From Myotis daubentonii (Eukaryota > Chordata > Mammalia > Chiroptera > Vespertilionidae), in NCBI RefSeq assembly GCF_963259705.1, contig NC_081847.1, forward strand, positions 69,709,754 through 69,773,753: a DNA stretch of 64,000 bases, read 5' to 3'. The notes under the pieces are model-generated. The model made no database searches and was not told the origin of the DNA. It worked only from the letters and a program-made list of their open reading frames with translations. The position numbers and the translations under genes are program-made. Below are positions 54,611 to 64,000 of this stretch, in pieces. Position 1 is the first letter of the stretch. The number at the start of each line of letters is the position of its first letter.

Positions 54611-55139
54611 GCACCAGCCTCCAGCCTCCACTCACAGCTGGAAGTCTTGAGAAACGTCCTCCTCAGGTGGGGCCACAGGCATTCCCTCCCTCCCCACTGC
54701 AGAGCAGGGCCGGGCAAGCAGGGCAGGCAGCCCCAGACCAGCCGGAATCCTCAGCTCCTAGCTCCTGCCCAGGCTGACCAGCCCTGTCGGACTCTGCAGT
54801 CCCCAGAGGGTAGCCACTGGGCTCCAGCGTGAACTCTGTGTCATTCTTCATGGAAAAACATTGATGACATCACCCCTGAGTTCCACTGATCCCTGTCCGG
54901 GGTCTGAGTGAAAATGTCAAGGGCTGCAGGGACATGAGGAAGACCCAGGAGAAAGAAAGAAAGAGAAAACAGCCATTTATAGTGTTTAGGTCATTACATG
55001 TTCTCATTTAAGCCTCACCACACCTGCACCAAGGTAGGGCTGGATCTGATTTCTCGGGGGGGGGGGGGGGGCGGGGGGAGGGGGCAGAACGGGCTCAGAG
55101 AGGTAAAATTAACAAGCCCTTGGTCACAAGTCATGGGAT
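54611..55139. other. no gene; G run at 55058-55082
   Basis: Contains a 17-base G run followed by GCGGGGGGAGGGGG (possible G-quadruplex) and an antisense MIR-like patch around 54990-55130. Confidence 0.5.
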
Positions 55140-55245
55140 CAGGGGCTGGCTCCCCCTGTCTGTGCCTCAGTTTTCCTATCTGAGAAATGGAAGAATAATA
55201 GTGTTCCATGCGGCAGTGATGAAAACCAGTAAGATTATAGCTGTT
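55140..55245 (+). mobile_element. MIR fragment
   Basis: CTGTGCCTCAGTTTTCCTATC and AATGGAAGAATAATAGTG. Confidence 0.7.
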
Positions 55246-55271
55246 AAGCATCCCCCCAAATGGTAGGGAAC

Positions 55272-55465
55272 TGTAGGAACGCCTTGTTTTATTGAACTTC
55301 GCTTCACAGATGCTGGTGCTGGTGGGTTTGTTGTTGTTGTTGTTGTTGTTTTACAAATTGAAGGCAAGACCCTTCACCAGCAAAAATATATGATTTGCTT
55401 TATTGCAATACTCACTTCATTGTGGTGTCTGGAACCGAACCCGCAATGTCTCCGAGGTATGCCTG
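55272..55465 (-). mobile_element. Tigger1-type mariner remnant
   Basis: Ends GCAATGTCTCCGAGGTATGCCTG before TA, the reverse complement of the Tigger1 terminal repeat. ACAAATTGAAGGCAAGACCC is Tigger interior. A (GTT)n run lies at 55327-55351. No transposase left. Confidence 0.8.
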
Positions 55466-55649
55466 TATTCTGCTCACTGCTCAGGAACGTTTGCTGATGA
55501 AGTAAGCAGATGCCAGGTCTGATTGGAAAGTGGGTGCAGGCACTCTAATATGGAACAGGTCCCCCCTCTCCTGTGGCCATGTCCCCTGGGCAGATGTGGA
55601 GGAAAAGCATAAACAGCAACAGGAGAGACAGGTCTCCTCATCCCAGCAC

Positions 55650-56060
55650 TGCCAATGATTCAGGGCCGCCGTTCTGAGATAATTTTATGGGGGGCATTAA
55701 ACTGAGTTATGAGGTTTTTACAATCCAGCCACTTATGAGAAATCTATTAACAGTAACTGGACAGGAAGAAGGCTTCTTGGTGGAGCCCAGGACAGGCATT
55801 AATTGGGGCAATCTATAACAGGATGGGGACCCAGAAAGGTTCCACCCGCCGCCTCCATTTACTCCCCGCAATTTCTGCTGAGAATCAGCAGACTCGCCAA
55901 AAAGAGAGAGATGCCCATTAATCGGCTAATGAAATATGAAAATGTTTATGGGCCATTCAATCTTCCAAATGGCACTTCTATAATCCACCTTTCAGACACA
56001 AAGTTCCACCAGCAGAATTTATTCCCCGACTCCTCCTGCATGGCCGGGGCTGGGCTTTCG
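55650..56060. promoter_or_regulatory. candidate intronic enhancer
   Basis: Repeat-free sequence with GATAATTTTATGGGGGGC, GGCATTAATTGGGGC, CCCATTAATCGGCTAATG and AATGTTTATGGGCC. Homeodomain cores and absence of repeats over 400 bp suggest constraint. Open frames are short and lack splice logic with CDH22. Confidence 0.4.
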
Positions 56061-57264
56061 TCCCCCTCGGTGATGACTTCATCTGGCACCTGTTATCCCA
56101 CTGAGTGGGCTGGGGGACACGGGGTCCTGGCCAGACAAGGGACTTGGGGGTTCTCTCCTTCACCCCCCATCTCTGTGGAAGCTCAGCGAGGAGTGGGGAC
56201 CACCCAAGGTCACCTGCTTCATTGGATGCATTTGCTTCTGCTCAGAGCTGCCTCGGGGGTTGGAGCATTAGAGGATAAGGACTTCGGTGTTTCTCTTTGG
56301 GAGAACAGTCTGCTGGCTGGTTGCTTGCCCACAAGATCTCCGTGCAGAGGAAAGAGGCTGGGATCTGGAGCCTAAGAGGGCCTGGACTAAATCCCAGTTG
56401 TATATGGCCAACATTTTGTAATAACATAATAATACGATAGCGACCATTTACTGGACACTTATTATGTCTCAGGCAGGGCTGATTTTCAGTTCGCACATGC
56501 CAGTGTGGTTGTGCTGGCTGTTGAGATAGTGACAAAGCTCCCTGCCTGCGACAAACAGCCTCTCTCCTCTGCCTCGCCCCAGCTCTCTCGGCCCCTTGAA
56601 CCTCTCTGTGATCTAGCAACCTCACGGCTCCTGCCTGGCCCCGCGGGGCCCTCCTGTGGTACCACTCCTTGGACAGTGTCCCTGCCATGCTGGCTGTTAA
56701 ATACTGTGTCATGTGCCAGGCAGGTGCTAAGGGCCTTGTGTGATTTCAACTCCACTATCCCCCAACACCTCTAGGAGAGGGGTGCTATTAGATCCCATGT
56801 TACAGAGGAGGCAACTGAGGCCCAGAGAGGGGCAGCGGCCACACAGGGAGATGCTGCTGCAGCCAAGGCCAGGCTGTAATGCCGCTTCCTCCACCCGGGC
56901 TCCTCCCTGGAGGCTCGAGGATGGAGTGAGAAGGCCAGGCTGTGGACCAGTCCGGTTCCTCCAAGGGGCAAATCATCCCATTTCTCCAATTCTCCATGGG
57001 AAACTAAAAAAAATAAAATCTATAATATCTGTAGCAAAACCTACTCAAGTACTATTTTTTTCTATAAAGAACCCTGAACTAGATAAATATGTAAATTGCT
57101 TAGCATGGTGCCTGGCACATAGTAAGTGCTCCTTCAGTTTGCATCCCCTTTTTCCCTCTCTCCCTTCATGCCCTGTCCCGCTCATGTGCCACGCCCTGAG
57201 GCTGGCTCTCCAGATGTGAGTAAGGAGTAAGATACCAGCCCTGACCTCTGGGGGCTCAGAGCCT
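56061..57264. other. no gene; MIR pieces in both directions
   Basis: 56360-56470 is sense MIR-like (GATCTGGAGCCTAAGAGGG). 56690-56885 is antisense MIR (CATGTTACAGAGGAGGCAACTGAGGC). 57085-57145 is a MIR/L2 terminus (GGTGCCTGGCACATAGTAAGTG). Confidence 0.6.
56690..56885 (-). mobile_element. MIR-family element, antisense
   Basis: GTCATGTGCCAGGCAGGTGC, CCATGTTACAGAGGAGGCAACTGAGG and GCCACACAGGGAGATGCTG. Confidence 0.8.
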
Positions 57265-57271
57265 CAGGAGA

Positions 57272-57403
57272 TTGGACAGCAGCTTGGAATCCTATTAGAA
57301 ATGCTAACTGAGGCCCCACTCCCAGACCTACTAAGTCGGAATCTGCATTTTAACAAGATCCTCAGGTGATTTGCATGCACATGAGGCTGGAGAAACACTG
57401 GCT
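57272..57403. mobile_element. hAT-Charlie MITE remnant
   Basis: CCCCACTCCCAGACCTACTAAGTCGGAATC, ACAAGATCCTCAGGTGATTTG and GAGGCTGGAGAAACACTGG match a common mammalian hAT-Charlie element (MER type, exact family unsure). Confidence 0.7.
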
Positions 57404-57419
57404 ACAGCCATCCCACAAG

Positions 57420-57785
57420 CTGAACGTGATAATGATGGCTGATGTACTGAACTGCAGAGGTCGTGGAGGGGATGGGGACGGGGATCCAGAAAAGCTTGGG
57501 GAAGAGGCGGCATTGAGCGGAGCTGCGGGGGGAGCAGAGTTTAAGTAAGCAGAGAAGTGAGGACAAAGTGCTCGAAGAGGAGCCCGTTGGTGTGGAAGTG
57601 GCTCTGGGCTGCTTTGTAAAGGCAACGGGGAGCCATGGGAGAGCTGCAAGCAGGGAAGGGAGTGTTCAGATCTGCCTCCGAGGCTGAGCTGTCCAGCTGC
57701 AGAGGGAAAGGTAGATTATGGGGGCAGGGCTGGAGCAGGGAGAGCTGCGGAGGGCTGGTGAGGCCCAGGCAGGGGTGAGGCATGG
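57420..57785 (-). mobile_element. L2-like remnant, antisense
   Basis: GCTTTGTAAAGGCAACGGGGAGCC and GAGTGTTCAGATCTGCC fit reverse L2. Lies just upstream of the second coding exon. Confidence 0.5.
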
Positions 57786-57928
57786 CTCCCCAGGCCTGTG
57801 TTTTTATTGAAGGATGGGTGTGTTAAAGAAGGGACATCTTAGGAACAGGCCCCTGTGGGATTCCCAGGGGGAGGCCGAGAGGAGCTTCCTCCCCCACCTC
57901 CACCCTGTCTTCCTCCCTGCCTCTCCAG

Positions 57929-58223
57929 ATCCACTCGGACTCCGACGAGGGTGACGGGGCCATCAAGTACACCATCTCGGGTGAGGGCGCAGGCACCATC
58001 TTCCTGATCGATGAGCTGACAGGTGACATCCATGCCATGGAGCGGTTGGACCGTGAGCAGAAAACCTTCTATACGCTGCGGGCCCAGGCTCGGGACCGCG
58101 CCACCAACCGCCTGCTGGAGCCCGAGTCGGAGTTCATCATCAAGGTGCAGGACATCAACGACAGCGAGCCCCGCTTCCTGCATGGCCCCTACATTGGCAG
58201 TGTGGCCGAGCTGTCCCCCACAG
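57929..58223 (+). CDS. CDH22: CDH22 second coding exon: rest of EC1 and start of EC2 (residues 85-182)
   Basis: The exon is bounded by a polypyrimidine tract and AG (cctctccag|ATCCAC) and a GT donor (CACAG|gtgggc). It is 295 nt long, starts in phase 0 and ends one base into a codon. 295 nt is the length I recall for this exon across type II cadherin genes. The frame is open throughout and continues directly from K84. Calcium-binding signatures are visible: LDRE at 124-127, a DRA-type motif at 140-142, and DINDSEP at 159-165, the linker between EC1 and EC2. EC2 begins near F167. The remaining EC2-EC5, transmembrane and catenin-binding exons are outside the window. No frameshift or stop is present, so the gene looks intact as far as it can be seen. 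Confidence 0.95.
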
Positions 58224-58389
58224 GTGGGCTGCGGGACCCTGGGGGGCCGGGGTAGGGCAGGGGGAGGGGGAAGGGGAGCTGCCAGGTTCTGAGTGGGAGC
58301 CCGCCGTGGGGGGAGTGGCTGATACTGCGGGGAGGGGCAGGAGTGACAGGATCTGCTACCCCAGGGCAAAGGGTACTGGTGTGAGCCAG

Positions 58390-58835
58390 GTGACCACAGG
58401 CTCGGGCATAGACCTGGACACAGTCACAGAGGCATGCATGTGACCTCAGGCACATACATGGACATAGTCCCCACATGAACATAGATCGCCATGTGGACTC
58501 AGACACACACGCGGACATGGTCTTACACCCACACATAGACCCAGCCTCACATACCAGCTCAGCTGTCCACCGTACCCAGTCCTTCACCAGAGTTGAACTC
58601 CACACACACCGTACAGCCCTTGGTCACAATCCCACCCAGACGCAGGTACAGCAGGACACAGGTACCCCTACAGCCAAAGACAACCAGAGTGGGACACAGC
58701 CAAAACAGTCCAAGCACACAACCAGACACAGCCAAACACCCAACATAGCCACATACAGCCCCACCCAGGAAACAGCCCTTTGCACAGATGGAGCTTATGC
58801 GCAGACACAGTCACCTACACAAACACAAGAAATAG
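58390..58835 (+). repeat. diverged CA-rich tandem-like tract
   Basis: ACACAGYC- or GACATGGTC-like words recur irregularly (ACACAGTCACAGAGG, ACACAGCCAAACACC, ACATAGCCACATACAGCC). Open frames here are low complexity. Confidence 0.55.
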
Positions 58836-59754
58836 CCACACTGAGTGTTACCATCCTGGGCCCACTCCACCAGAGGGTGGCCGTGGACAGGCCCGGGTAC
58901 AGCCAGATGCAGCAACATTCAGACAGCTCCCTTCACTGCCCTCAGGAGGCCCCAGCGCACCAACATGCAGCCCCCTGGGGACACAGTTCACAGAGACGCT
59001 GAGCCCCCAACACAGGCTCAGGTGCATGTGCCTGGCAGGCTGCAAACACCCAGGACACTGGGTGCGTGTGGAAAAGGGAGCACACACATCACAAGTCCCA
59101 TCTGCAAGAAGACCTCAGACTTGGCCACACCAAAAACACATTTGCCCAGCAGGGAGCACTGAAGCTAAAGGTTGGATGGATATGCCCTCTCCTTCCATGG
59201 GGCCCACTTGCAGGTGGCTGACCACCAAGGCTCCACTTGTCCTAGGGCTCCTCGTGAAGCCAGTAGCTACCATCTCCCCCCCCTCACACACACGCACACC
59301 CCGTGTTAACCTAAGCACCTGCCAGCCAGGCTGGACCCAGAACAGCGACCCTGGTCCTAGACCATGCTCCATCACTGAGCACTGTGGGCTCCATGCTGCT
59401 GCTCTCTGGGCCTTCCAGCTCCACGGCTGCATGTCAGATGCCAGGGGTATTTGAGTTCTTGGAGGAAAGTGCAGTCAACCCCAGCTTCCCCAGATGGAGC
59501 TAAACTGGCAGATTGGCAGATAATGAGCAGGCGGGCAGGAACTGAAGAGGAGGAAGTGAACCAGAGAAATTGATGGGCACAAAGGGGTGGTGGAAGAACA
59601 GGGAACAGTGAGGGTGTGAATGTGGGTGCCAGCAGGGATGCACACACACAGTAGGTCCACATGTGTGCCTGGTGTGCACATCCATGGCTGGTCAAATGGC
59701 ACTTTAAGGCCTGTGCATCCATGTGACATGCTGTGTGTCTATTTGGGTGTCTCC
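58836..59754. other. no gene seen
   Basis: Frames of 100-220 codons occur but continue from the CA-rich tract and show no domain or splice signal consistent with cadherin exons. Confidence 0.5.
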
Positions 59755-60600
59755 TTCCATTCATTTAAGAAATATGTGTGAGGATCTACTATGTGCCAGG
59801 CATTGGGGACACAGCAATGAAAAGGCAGTCAAGCCTCCCTGCTCTCAGTAAGCAAATAAGCCAGTAAACAAACAGATCTCTGATCTGGGAAGGCGTCTCT
59901 GAGGAGATGACATTGAGGCAGAGACCTGATGGATATGAAAGCATGGGCCCTGGGGAAAGAGCATTCCAGGCAGAGGGGACTGTACATGCAAAATCCCCAA
60001 GGAGAAGTGGAGTGGCAACCAGGTCTTGCAGCCATGTAGACCATAGCCAGGGCTTTGCCTTTTATGCTGAGCAAGCTGAGAAGTCAGCAGATGGGCTTGT
60101 TCAGAAGAGTGACATGATCCCAGTTTTAATAGGATCCCCTGGCTGTTCTGTGATGCTTAGGTGGTGGGGGCGATGGGGGGGTGCAGAGGCAGAGTGCCCA
60201 TTGAGGAGAATATTGCAATTACCTAGACAGGAAATAATGGTGGCATGGAACAAGGTGGTACCAGTGAGGGTATTGAAAAGAGGTCGACTTATGGATAGAT
60301 TTTGAAAGTAGAGCTGAAAGCATTTGCTAATGGATCGGATGTGGGGTGTGAGAGAAAGAAAATTCAAGGATGTCTACTGAGATTTTGACCTGGGCAATTA
60401 AATAGATGGCATTTCCACTTACCGAGATGGAAGGGGCAGATTTGGAGGGTGGAGGGAAGTCGGGAGTTTGGTTTCAGACGTGCAAAGTTGGAAGTATTCA
60501 TTAGCAAACCAAGTGGAGATCTTGGAAAAGGCAATTCAATATACAGGCTCAGTGAGAGGTCTGGGCTGCAGAGATAAATTTGGAAGTTGTCAGTAGCAAA
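59755..60600 (-). mobile_element. L2 remnant, antisense
   Basis: TTCATTTAAGAAATATGTGTGAGGATC, GTGCCAGGCATTGGGGACACAGC, GAGCATTCCAGGCAGAGGGG, GAAGTCAGCAGATGGGC and GTGGGGTGTGAGAGAAAG in reverse L2 order. Confidence 0.85.
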
Positions 60601-60634
60601 GACCCCCCTGGACTGTCAGAGCCCAATGAGTACT

Positions 60635-60760
60635 TAGAAATCAATTTTGCAAATGGGGGAAACTGAGGCTCAGAGGGGCAGTAATGTGTCCAAGGTCATA
60701 CAGCAAGTCACAGGTGGCTCAAGCCCCTGACTTCCCAGGTCCAGCAGCTCCTACTACTGG
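60635..60760 (-). mobile_element. MIR, antisense
   Basis: GGGGGAAACTGAGGCTCAGAGGGG and CCAAGGTCATACAGCAAGTC. Confidence 0.85.
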
Positions 60761-61084
60761 ATTCAAGCTCTGGCCTAAGAAGATATGGCCCTGTCTCTCT
60801 TCACCCAGAACTGACCTGCTCGTTCCCACATGGAAAAGACCATAAAGGAGGCTGGAGAAGGAAGCAGGAGCCATATCCCAGGACCTGAGGGAAGCACGGA
60901 GCCTGGGAAGGCTTAAGCAAGGAAGTAGCATGAGCAGACTTGCATTCTAGACAGCTCCCCAGCTGCTGTATGGAGAATGGATGGGGACGGTGGGGTGGGG
61001 GCTCCAGAGGGAGGCCCAGCCCCATATCCACCGGGATGGCTTGTCTATCATTACGTCACTTCCTCTTCAATTCAAAGAGGTGGC
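60761..61084. other. no gene seen
   Basis: Ordinary intronic DNA. Confidence 0.5.
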
Positions 61085-61320
61085 AGGACTGATGGTAGCA
61101 TCCCCATCAAACAAATCGGAACACCGAGGCTCAGAGAGGAGAAAATGTGCTCACTGTCACATAGCAAGGCAGTGACCGAGCAAGTCGCTGAGCTTGGCTC
61201 CCAGACCGTTGGGAGTGGCCAGGGTCCTTGTGTCACACGTGGGGAAACTGAGACCAAGAGAAGGGCAAGGACTCACTCGTTCAAGGTTGCCCAGCCAGTA
61301 GGAGGCAGAGCCAGCCCCCA
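61085..61320 (-). mobile_element. two overlapping or adjacent MIR pieces, antisense
   Basis: ACCGAGGCTCAGAGAGGAGAAAATG and, 130 bp on, GTGGGGAAACTGAGACCAAGAG with TCAAGGTTGCCCAGCC. Confidence 0.75.
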
Positions 61321-61464
61321 GCTTCACAAGCACCACCTTAAGGAGCCCCAGCCCTGCCTCACCTCCCTCTCCCAGCCCCCTCACTCTGACATTCCACTCA
61401 GGAAAAAGTCAGGCAGGGGACTCAGCAAGCCAGGAAGCCCAGGAGGGGGAGGGAAGAAGCAGAA

Positions 61465-61725
61465 ATTAAATGCGTTTATTTCATTTGAGCAACTTTTTGA
61501 AGGAGAAGCGAATTCGACACCGGGTGCGTGCGGAAACTGCAGGCGGCTTTGAAAATCAGTCACAATTACTGAGCCTCGTGTTCTGGGCCAACGGGGGCGG
61601 GGCGGACACGCGGCACTGGGTCTGGGCAGCTTCGGAGATCAGAAGGAGCAGGGACGCAGCTTGGGACATGAAAGGCAGCAGAGCTCGCAAATTAAACCGC
61701 TCCCAGCTTAAAAGGGAAGGAAAGT
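61465..61725. promoter_or_regulatory. candidate intronic regulatory element with CpGs
   Basis: Repeat-free stretch combining GAAATTAAATGCGTTTATTTC, GTCACAATTACTGAGCC, a GC box (GGGGGCGGGGCGG) and clustered CpGs (CACCGGGTGCGTGCGG). Function inferred. Confidence 0.35.
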
Positions 61726-61799
61726 GAGCCGGGGGCCTCCCACAAGCCTCCACTCTCCCGCTTCTGAGGAGAGGCACGCCAGCCAAGCTGAGTCCCCGA

Positions 61800-61875
61800 A
61801 ACAGGTCCTGCAGCTGAGTCAGGAGACCTGGCTTCCCTCATGACCTTGGCCAAGTCCCTGCCCCTCTCTGGGCCC
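61800..61875 (+). mobile_element. MIR fragment
   Basis: GAGTCAGGAGACCTGGCTTCC and ATGACCTTGGCCAAGTCCC. Confidence 0.7.
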
Positions 61876-62081
61876 CAAGTTTTCTTCTGAGCATTCAGGG
61901 ATTTCATTCATGCAACAGATATTTATTGAGTGCCTGCTATGTGCCAGGCACTGTTCCAGGCACTGGAGACTCTTAGGAAACTTATGTATAGAGCAGGGAG
62001 AGAGACAGGAAATAAATAAACAAGCCAATATATTATATACCCAGTGGTGTAAGTGCTGTAAAGAATAGGGGATTGGGAATT

Positions 62082-62187
62082 ACACAGGGTGGGACAAAAG
62101 TAGATTTAATTAATACATGAGAAAACAAGAATAAATTCTGTGTCTCAAGTACTCACAACTGTAACCCTACTTGTGCCCCACTCTGTA
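62082..62187. mobile_element. mariner-type MITE (about 105 bp)
   Basis: Ends CACAGGGTGGGACAAAAGTAG and CTACTTGTGCCCCACTCTGTA form imperfect terminal inverted repeats next to TA. The internal CACAACTGTAACC also matches bat mariner MITEs. No transposase. Confidence 0.8.
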
Positions 62188-62230
62188 TTGGGAGAGTGCT
62201 ATTTTAGAGGGAGGAGTTAGGGAAGGCCTT

Positions 62231-62260
62231 TATATCTATATCGATATCGATATAGATATA
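62231..62260. repeat. perfect 30-bp palindrome in the Ves SINE tail
   Basis: Centre ATCGATATCGAT, flanked by TATATCTAT and its complement. The 30 bases equal their own reverse complement. Confidence 0.9.
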
Positions 62261-62456
62261 GATATTTCAAAGAAGAAGGGAGAGGGAGAGATAGAAACAT
62301 CAATGATGAGAGAGAATCATTGATCGGCTGCCTCCTGCATGTCCCACACTGGGGATCGAGCCTGCAACCAGGGCATGTGCCTTGGACCGGAATTGAACCC
62401 AGGACCCTTCAGTCCGCAGGCCGACACTCTATCCACTGATCCAAACCGACTAAGGC
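62231..62456 (-). mobile_element. Ves SINE, nearly full length
   Basis: Reverse complement begins GCCTTAGTCGGTTTGGATCA, has the tRNA-like B box GGTTCAATTCC, then GCAGCCGATCAATGATTC, CATCATTGATGTTTCTATC and GAAATATC leading into a (TATAGA)-like tail. It interrupts the L2 remnant. Confidence 0.9.
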
Positions 62457-62514
62457 AGCCCTTCTTTTTATAAGATGACATTTGGACAAAGATCTGAAGG
62501 AACCAAGGGAGTGA

Positions 62515-62713
62515 GCCAAGGAGCCATGTGAAACAGTAGTTTCCATACTATATTGTGCATCTGTATTGCCTGAAGGACAAAACACAGATGGCTGCCTTCC
62601 CCAGGCTTTCTGATTCAGTAGGACTGAGCTGCTAGGAATGTTCCGATTTTTTAAAACAAATTCCAAGGTGATGCTGATGCTGCTGGTTTAGGGACTACAC
62701 TTGGAGAAACACT
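62515..62713. mobile_element. hAT-Charlie MITE remnant nested in L2
   Basis: AACAGTAGTTTCCATACTA, CAGGCTTTCTGATTCAGTAGG, GGTGATGCTGATGCTGCTGG and CACTTGGAGAAACACTAC correspond to a common mammalian hAT element with eroded ends. Confidence 0.75.
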
Positions 62714-63540
62714 ACACTGGAGGAAGAATGTTCCAGACAGTGAACAGCAAGTGCAAAGGTCCTGAGGCATAGTGTGTTTGTCATGTGTGGGTGAAGAGAG
62801 GAATAAGTGAGGTCAGAAAAGGTACCAGGGCAGGGTCTCTTAGGACTTTGCAGCCATTGAAAGGTTTTCAGTTGCACTCTGAGAGAGCTAGGGAGTAGAG
62901 CAGTGACATGACCCAACTTATATATTTAAACGATGAGTGTTGCCCACCATGTTGAAAATAGACTGTAGGGAGCAAGGTTGGAAGTAGGAAGATTAGGGAG
63001 GGGTAATCACAGTCCTGTGGGCAAGAGGTGATGGTGACTTGGACCAGTGTAGGTGGTGAGAAGATACGGGTTTATGGGTGGATGTTGAAGGTAGAGCCAA
63101 CAGGGTTTATGAGGGATTGGATGTGGGGAGTGAGAGATGAGACAAGGATGATGCTGACGTTTTTGGTCTGAGTCTCTGGATGGATGCAGCTGCTTTGCTG
63201 GGATTGGGAATGATCCAGGAAAGAGCAAGTTTCCAGCACAAAATTGAGAACTTGTTATTGGACAGGTTAGGATGGAGACGCTTACTAGGAATCCGAGCGG
63301 AGTTGTCAAGGGGACAGTTGGATCTCTGAGTCTGAAGGTCAGGAGCGAGATCGGGGCTACAGATACGATGTTGGAAGTCATCCACACACAGAGGAAGTGT
63401 AAGGCTTCAGGCTGGATGAGATCAACAAGTATGTTTGATGAGAAGAGTTGGACAGATAATCTCTTGATATAGGGGCACCAGACCCCTTCCCCTGGGTGTC
63501 AGACCTGACCAGTGGGCAGCAAGAATCAGTCGCGGGAGCC

Positions 63541-63910
63541 CAGTTCAACTCCACCCACTTATTCATGCCAACTATGCATAAGACAATATACTTGGCACTG
63601 TTGAGGATGTAGAAATGGGAAGTTCAATCCAACACACATCTATTAGCTACTACTTTATTCTGGGCACTGCGGGGGATGTAAAGATAAGTAATTGAATTAA
63701 GTCCACAAGTGTGTATTAGCACCCATTATATACAAGGACCCCCATGTACTTGGCCCTGTAGGGGTTGCAAATATGAGTCACCCAACTTACCAAACATTGA
63801 TTAGCACGTATTTTATATATGGCCCCAAGGGGGTAAAAAATAAGCAGTTGCTTTCAATTCAATAAACACAGATCCGTGCCTATTATGTGGGGATGCAAAG
63901 ATAAGCGCAA
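63541..63910. repeat. diverged tandem array of about five 60-90 bp units
   Basis: The anchor GGGGATGYAAAGATAAG recurs at about 63602, 63671, 63761, 63829 and 63889. Each is preceded by a TTCAAYTCAA-like start and a TATTAGCACC-like middle. Units resemble the reverse L2 3' end, but the repetition is unusual for L2. The array may continue past the window. Confidence 0.6.
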
Positions 63911-64000
63911 TATGGCTCCTGACCTCGAAGTGGTGGCAGATCAGTTTTATTTCTGGTAACAACTCCGATCAATTGGTAGTGACTTTAGGGCTGTGCTAAG

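Larger units (their letters stand above)
48266..57928 (+). other. CDH22: CDH22 intron between the first two coding exons (9,663 bp)
   Basis: The intron starts gtaaagt and ends ctctccag. It holds a G-run cluster just after the donor, L2 and MIR remnants, an L1 insertion with 3' transduction, a long CA repeat, a Tigger remnant and two AT-rich candidate enhancers. Confidence 0.9.
61895..63460 (-). mobile_element. L2 remnant, antisense, with three nested insertions
   Basis: Begins CAACAGATATTTATTGAGTGCC and GCTATGTGCCAGGCACTG and resumes after each insertion (TTTGGACAAAGATCTGAAGG, AGCAAGTGCAAAGGTCCTG, TGACATGACCCAACTTATA, CTTGGACCAGTGTAGGTGG). The host is older than the mariner, Ves and hAT pieces inside it. 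Confidence 0.85.
58224..64000 (+). other. CDH22: CDH22 next intron (5' part only)
   Basis: The intron starts gtgggc and runs past the window end. I see no further cadherin exon before 64000. It holds a diverged CA-rich tract, L2 and MIR remnants, a mariner MITE, a Ves SINE and a terminal diverged tandem array. Confidence 0.85.

Noticed and set aside
58475..59454. 175-224 codon frames after the second coding exon
   Set aside because: They arise from the CA-rich tract, are not flanked by matching splice sites and do not resemble cadherin.

Overview
This is a stretch of bat nuclear DNA, most likely from a vespertilionid (evening bat). The sequence carries tRNA-derived Ves SINEs, a HeliBat-type Helitron fragment, and short hAT and mariner elements of the kinds known from Myotis and relatives, on a background of old mammalian repeats (L2, MIR, MER5A, Tigger, L1). 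No bacterial-type genes, operons, CRISPR arrays or RNA genes are present.

The only gene I can support is the 5' part of CDH22 (cadherin-22, also called PB-cadherin), a type II classical cadherin on the + strand. The first coding exon (48014-48265, residues 1-84) lies in a CpG island at about 47650-48245. It encodes a leucine-rich signal peptide, a short propeptide, a furin-type RVKR site and the start of EC1 with the two type II adhesion tryptophans. A 9.66-kb intron follows. The next exon (57929-58223, 295 nt, residues 85-182 plus one base) completes EC1 and starts EC2. The remaining exons lie beyond position 64000. A likely splice acceptor at 47648 suggests that the leader begins in an upstream non-coding exon, which I could not identify.

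Layout: 1-47648 is 5' flank and/or first intron, dominated by L2 and MIR remnants in both orientations, microsatellites and a few young bat elements (HeliBat at 9.8 kb, SPIN-like hAT at 31.0 kb, Ves SINE at 32.5 kb, two hAT MITEs at 40.7-41.4 kb). 47649-58223 holds the two coding exons and the intron between them. That intron contains an L1 insertion that seems to have carried a 3' transduction. 58224-64000 is the start of the next intron, with a nested repeat stack and a diverged tandem array at the very end. Several AT-rich, repeat-free stretches with homeodomain, forkhead or RFX/NF-Y-like motifs look like conserved non-coding (enhancer-type) elements, but proof needs cross-species alignment.

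I found no undescribed multi-gene system. The points most worth a second look are the CDH22 leader with its upstream ORFs, the L1 transduction event, the horizontally acquired DNA transposons, the candidate enhancers and the terminal tandem array. All repeat family names come from memory of consensus sequences; none was checked by a search.
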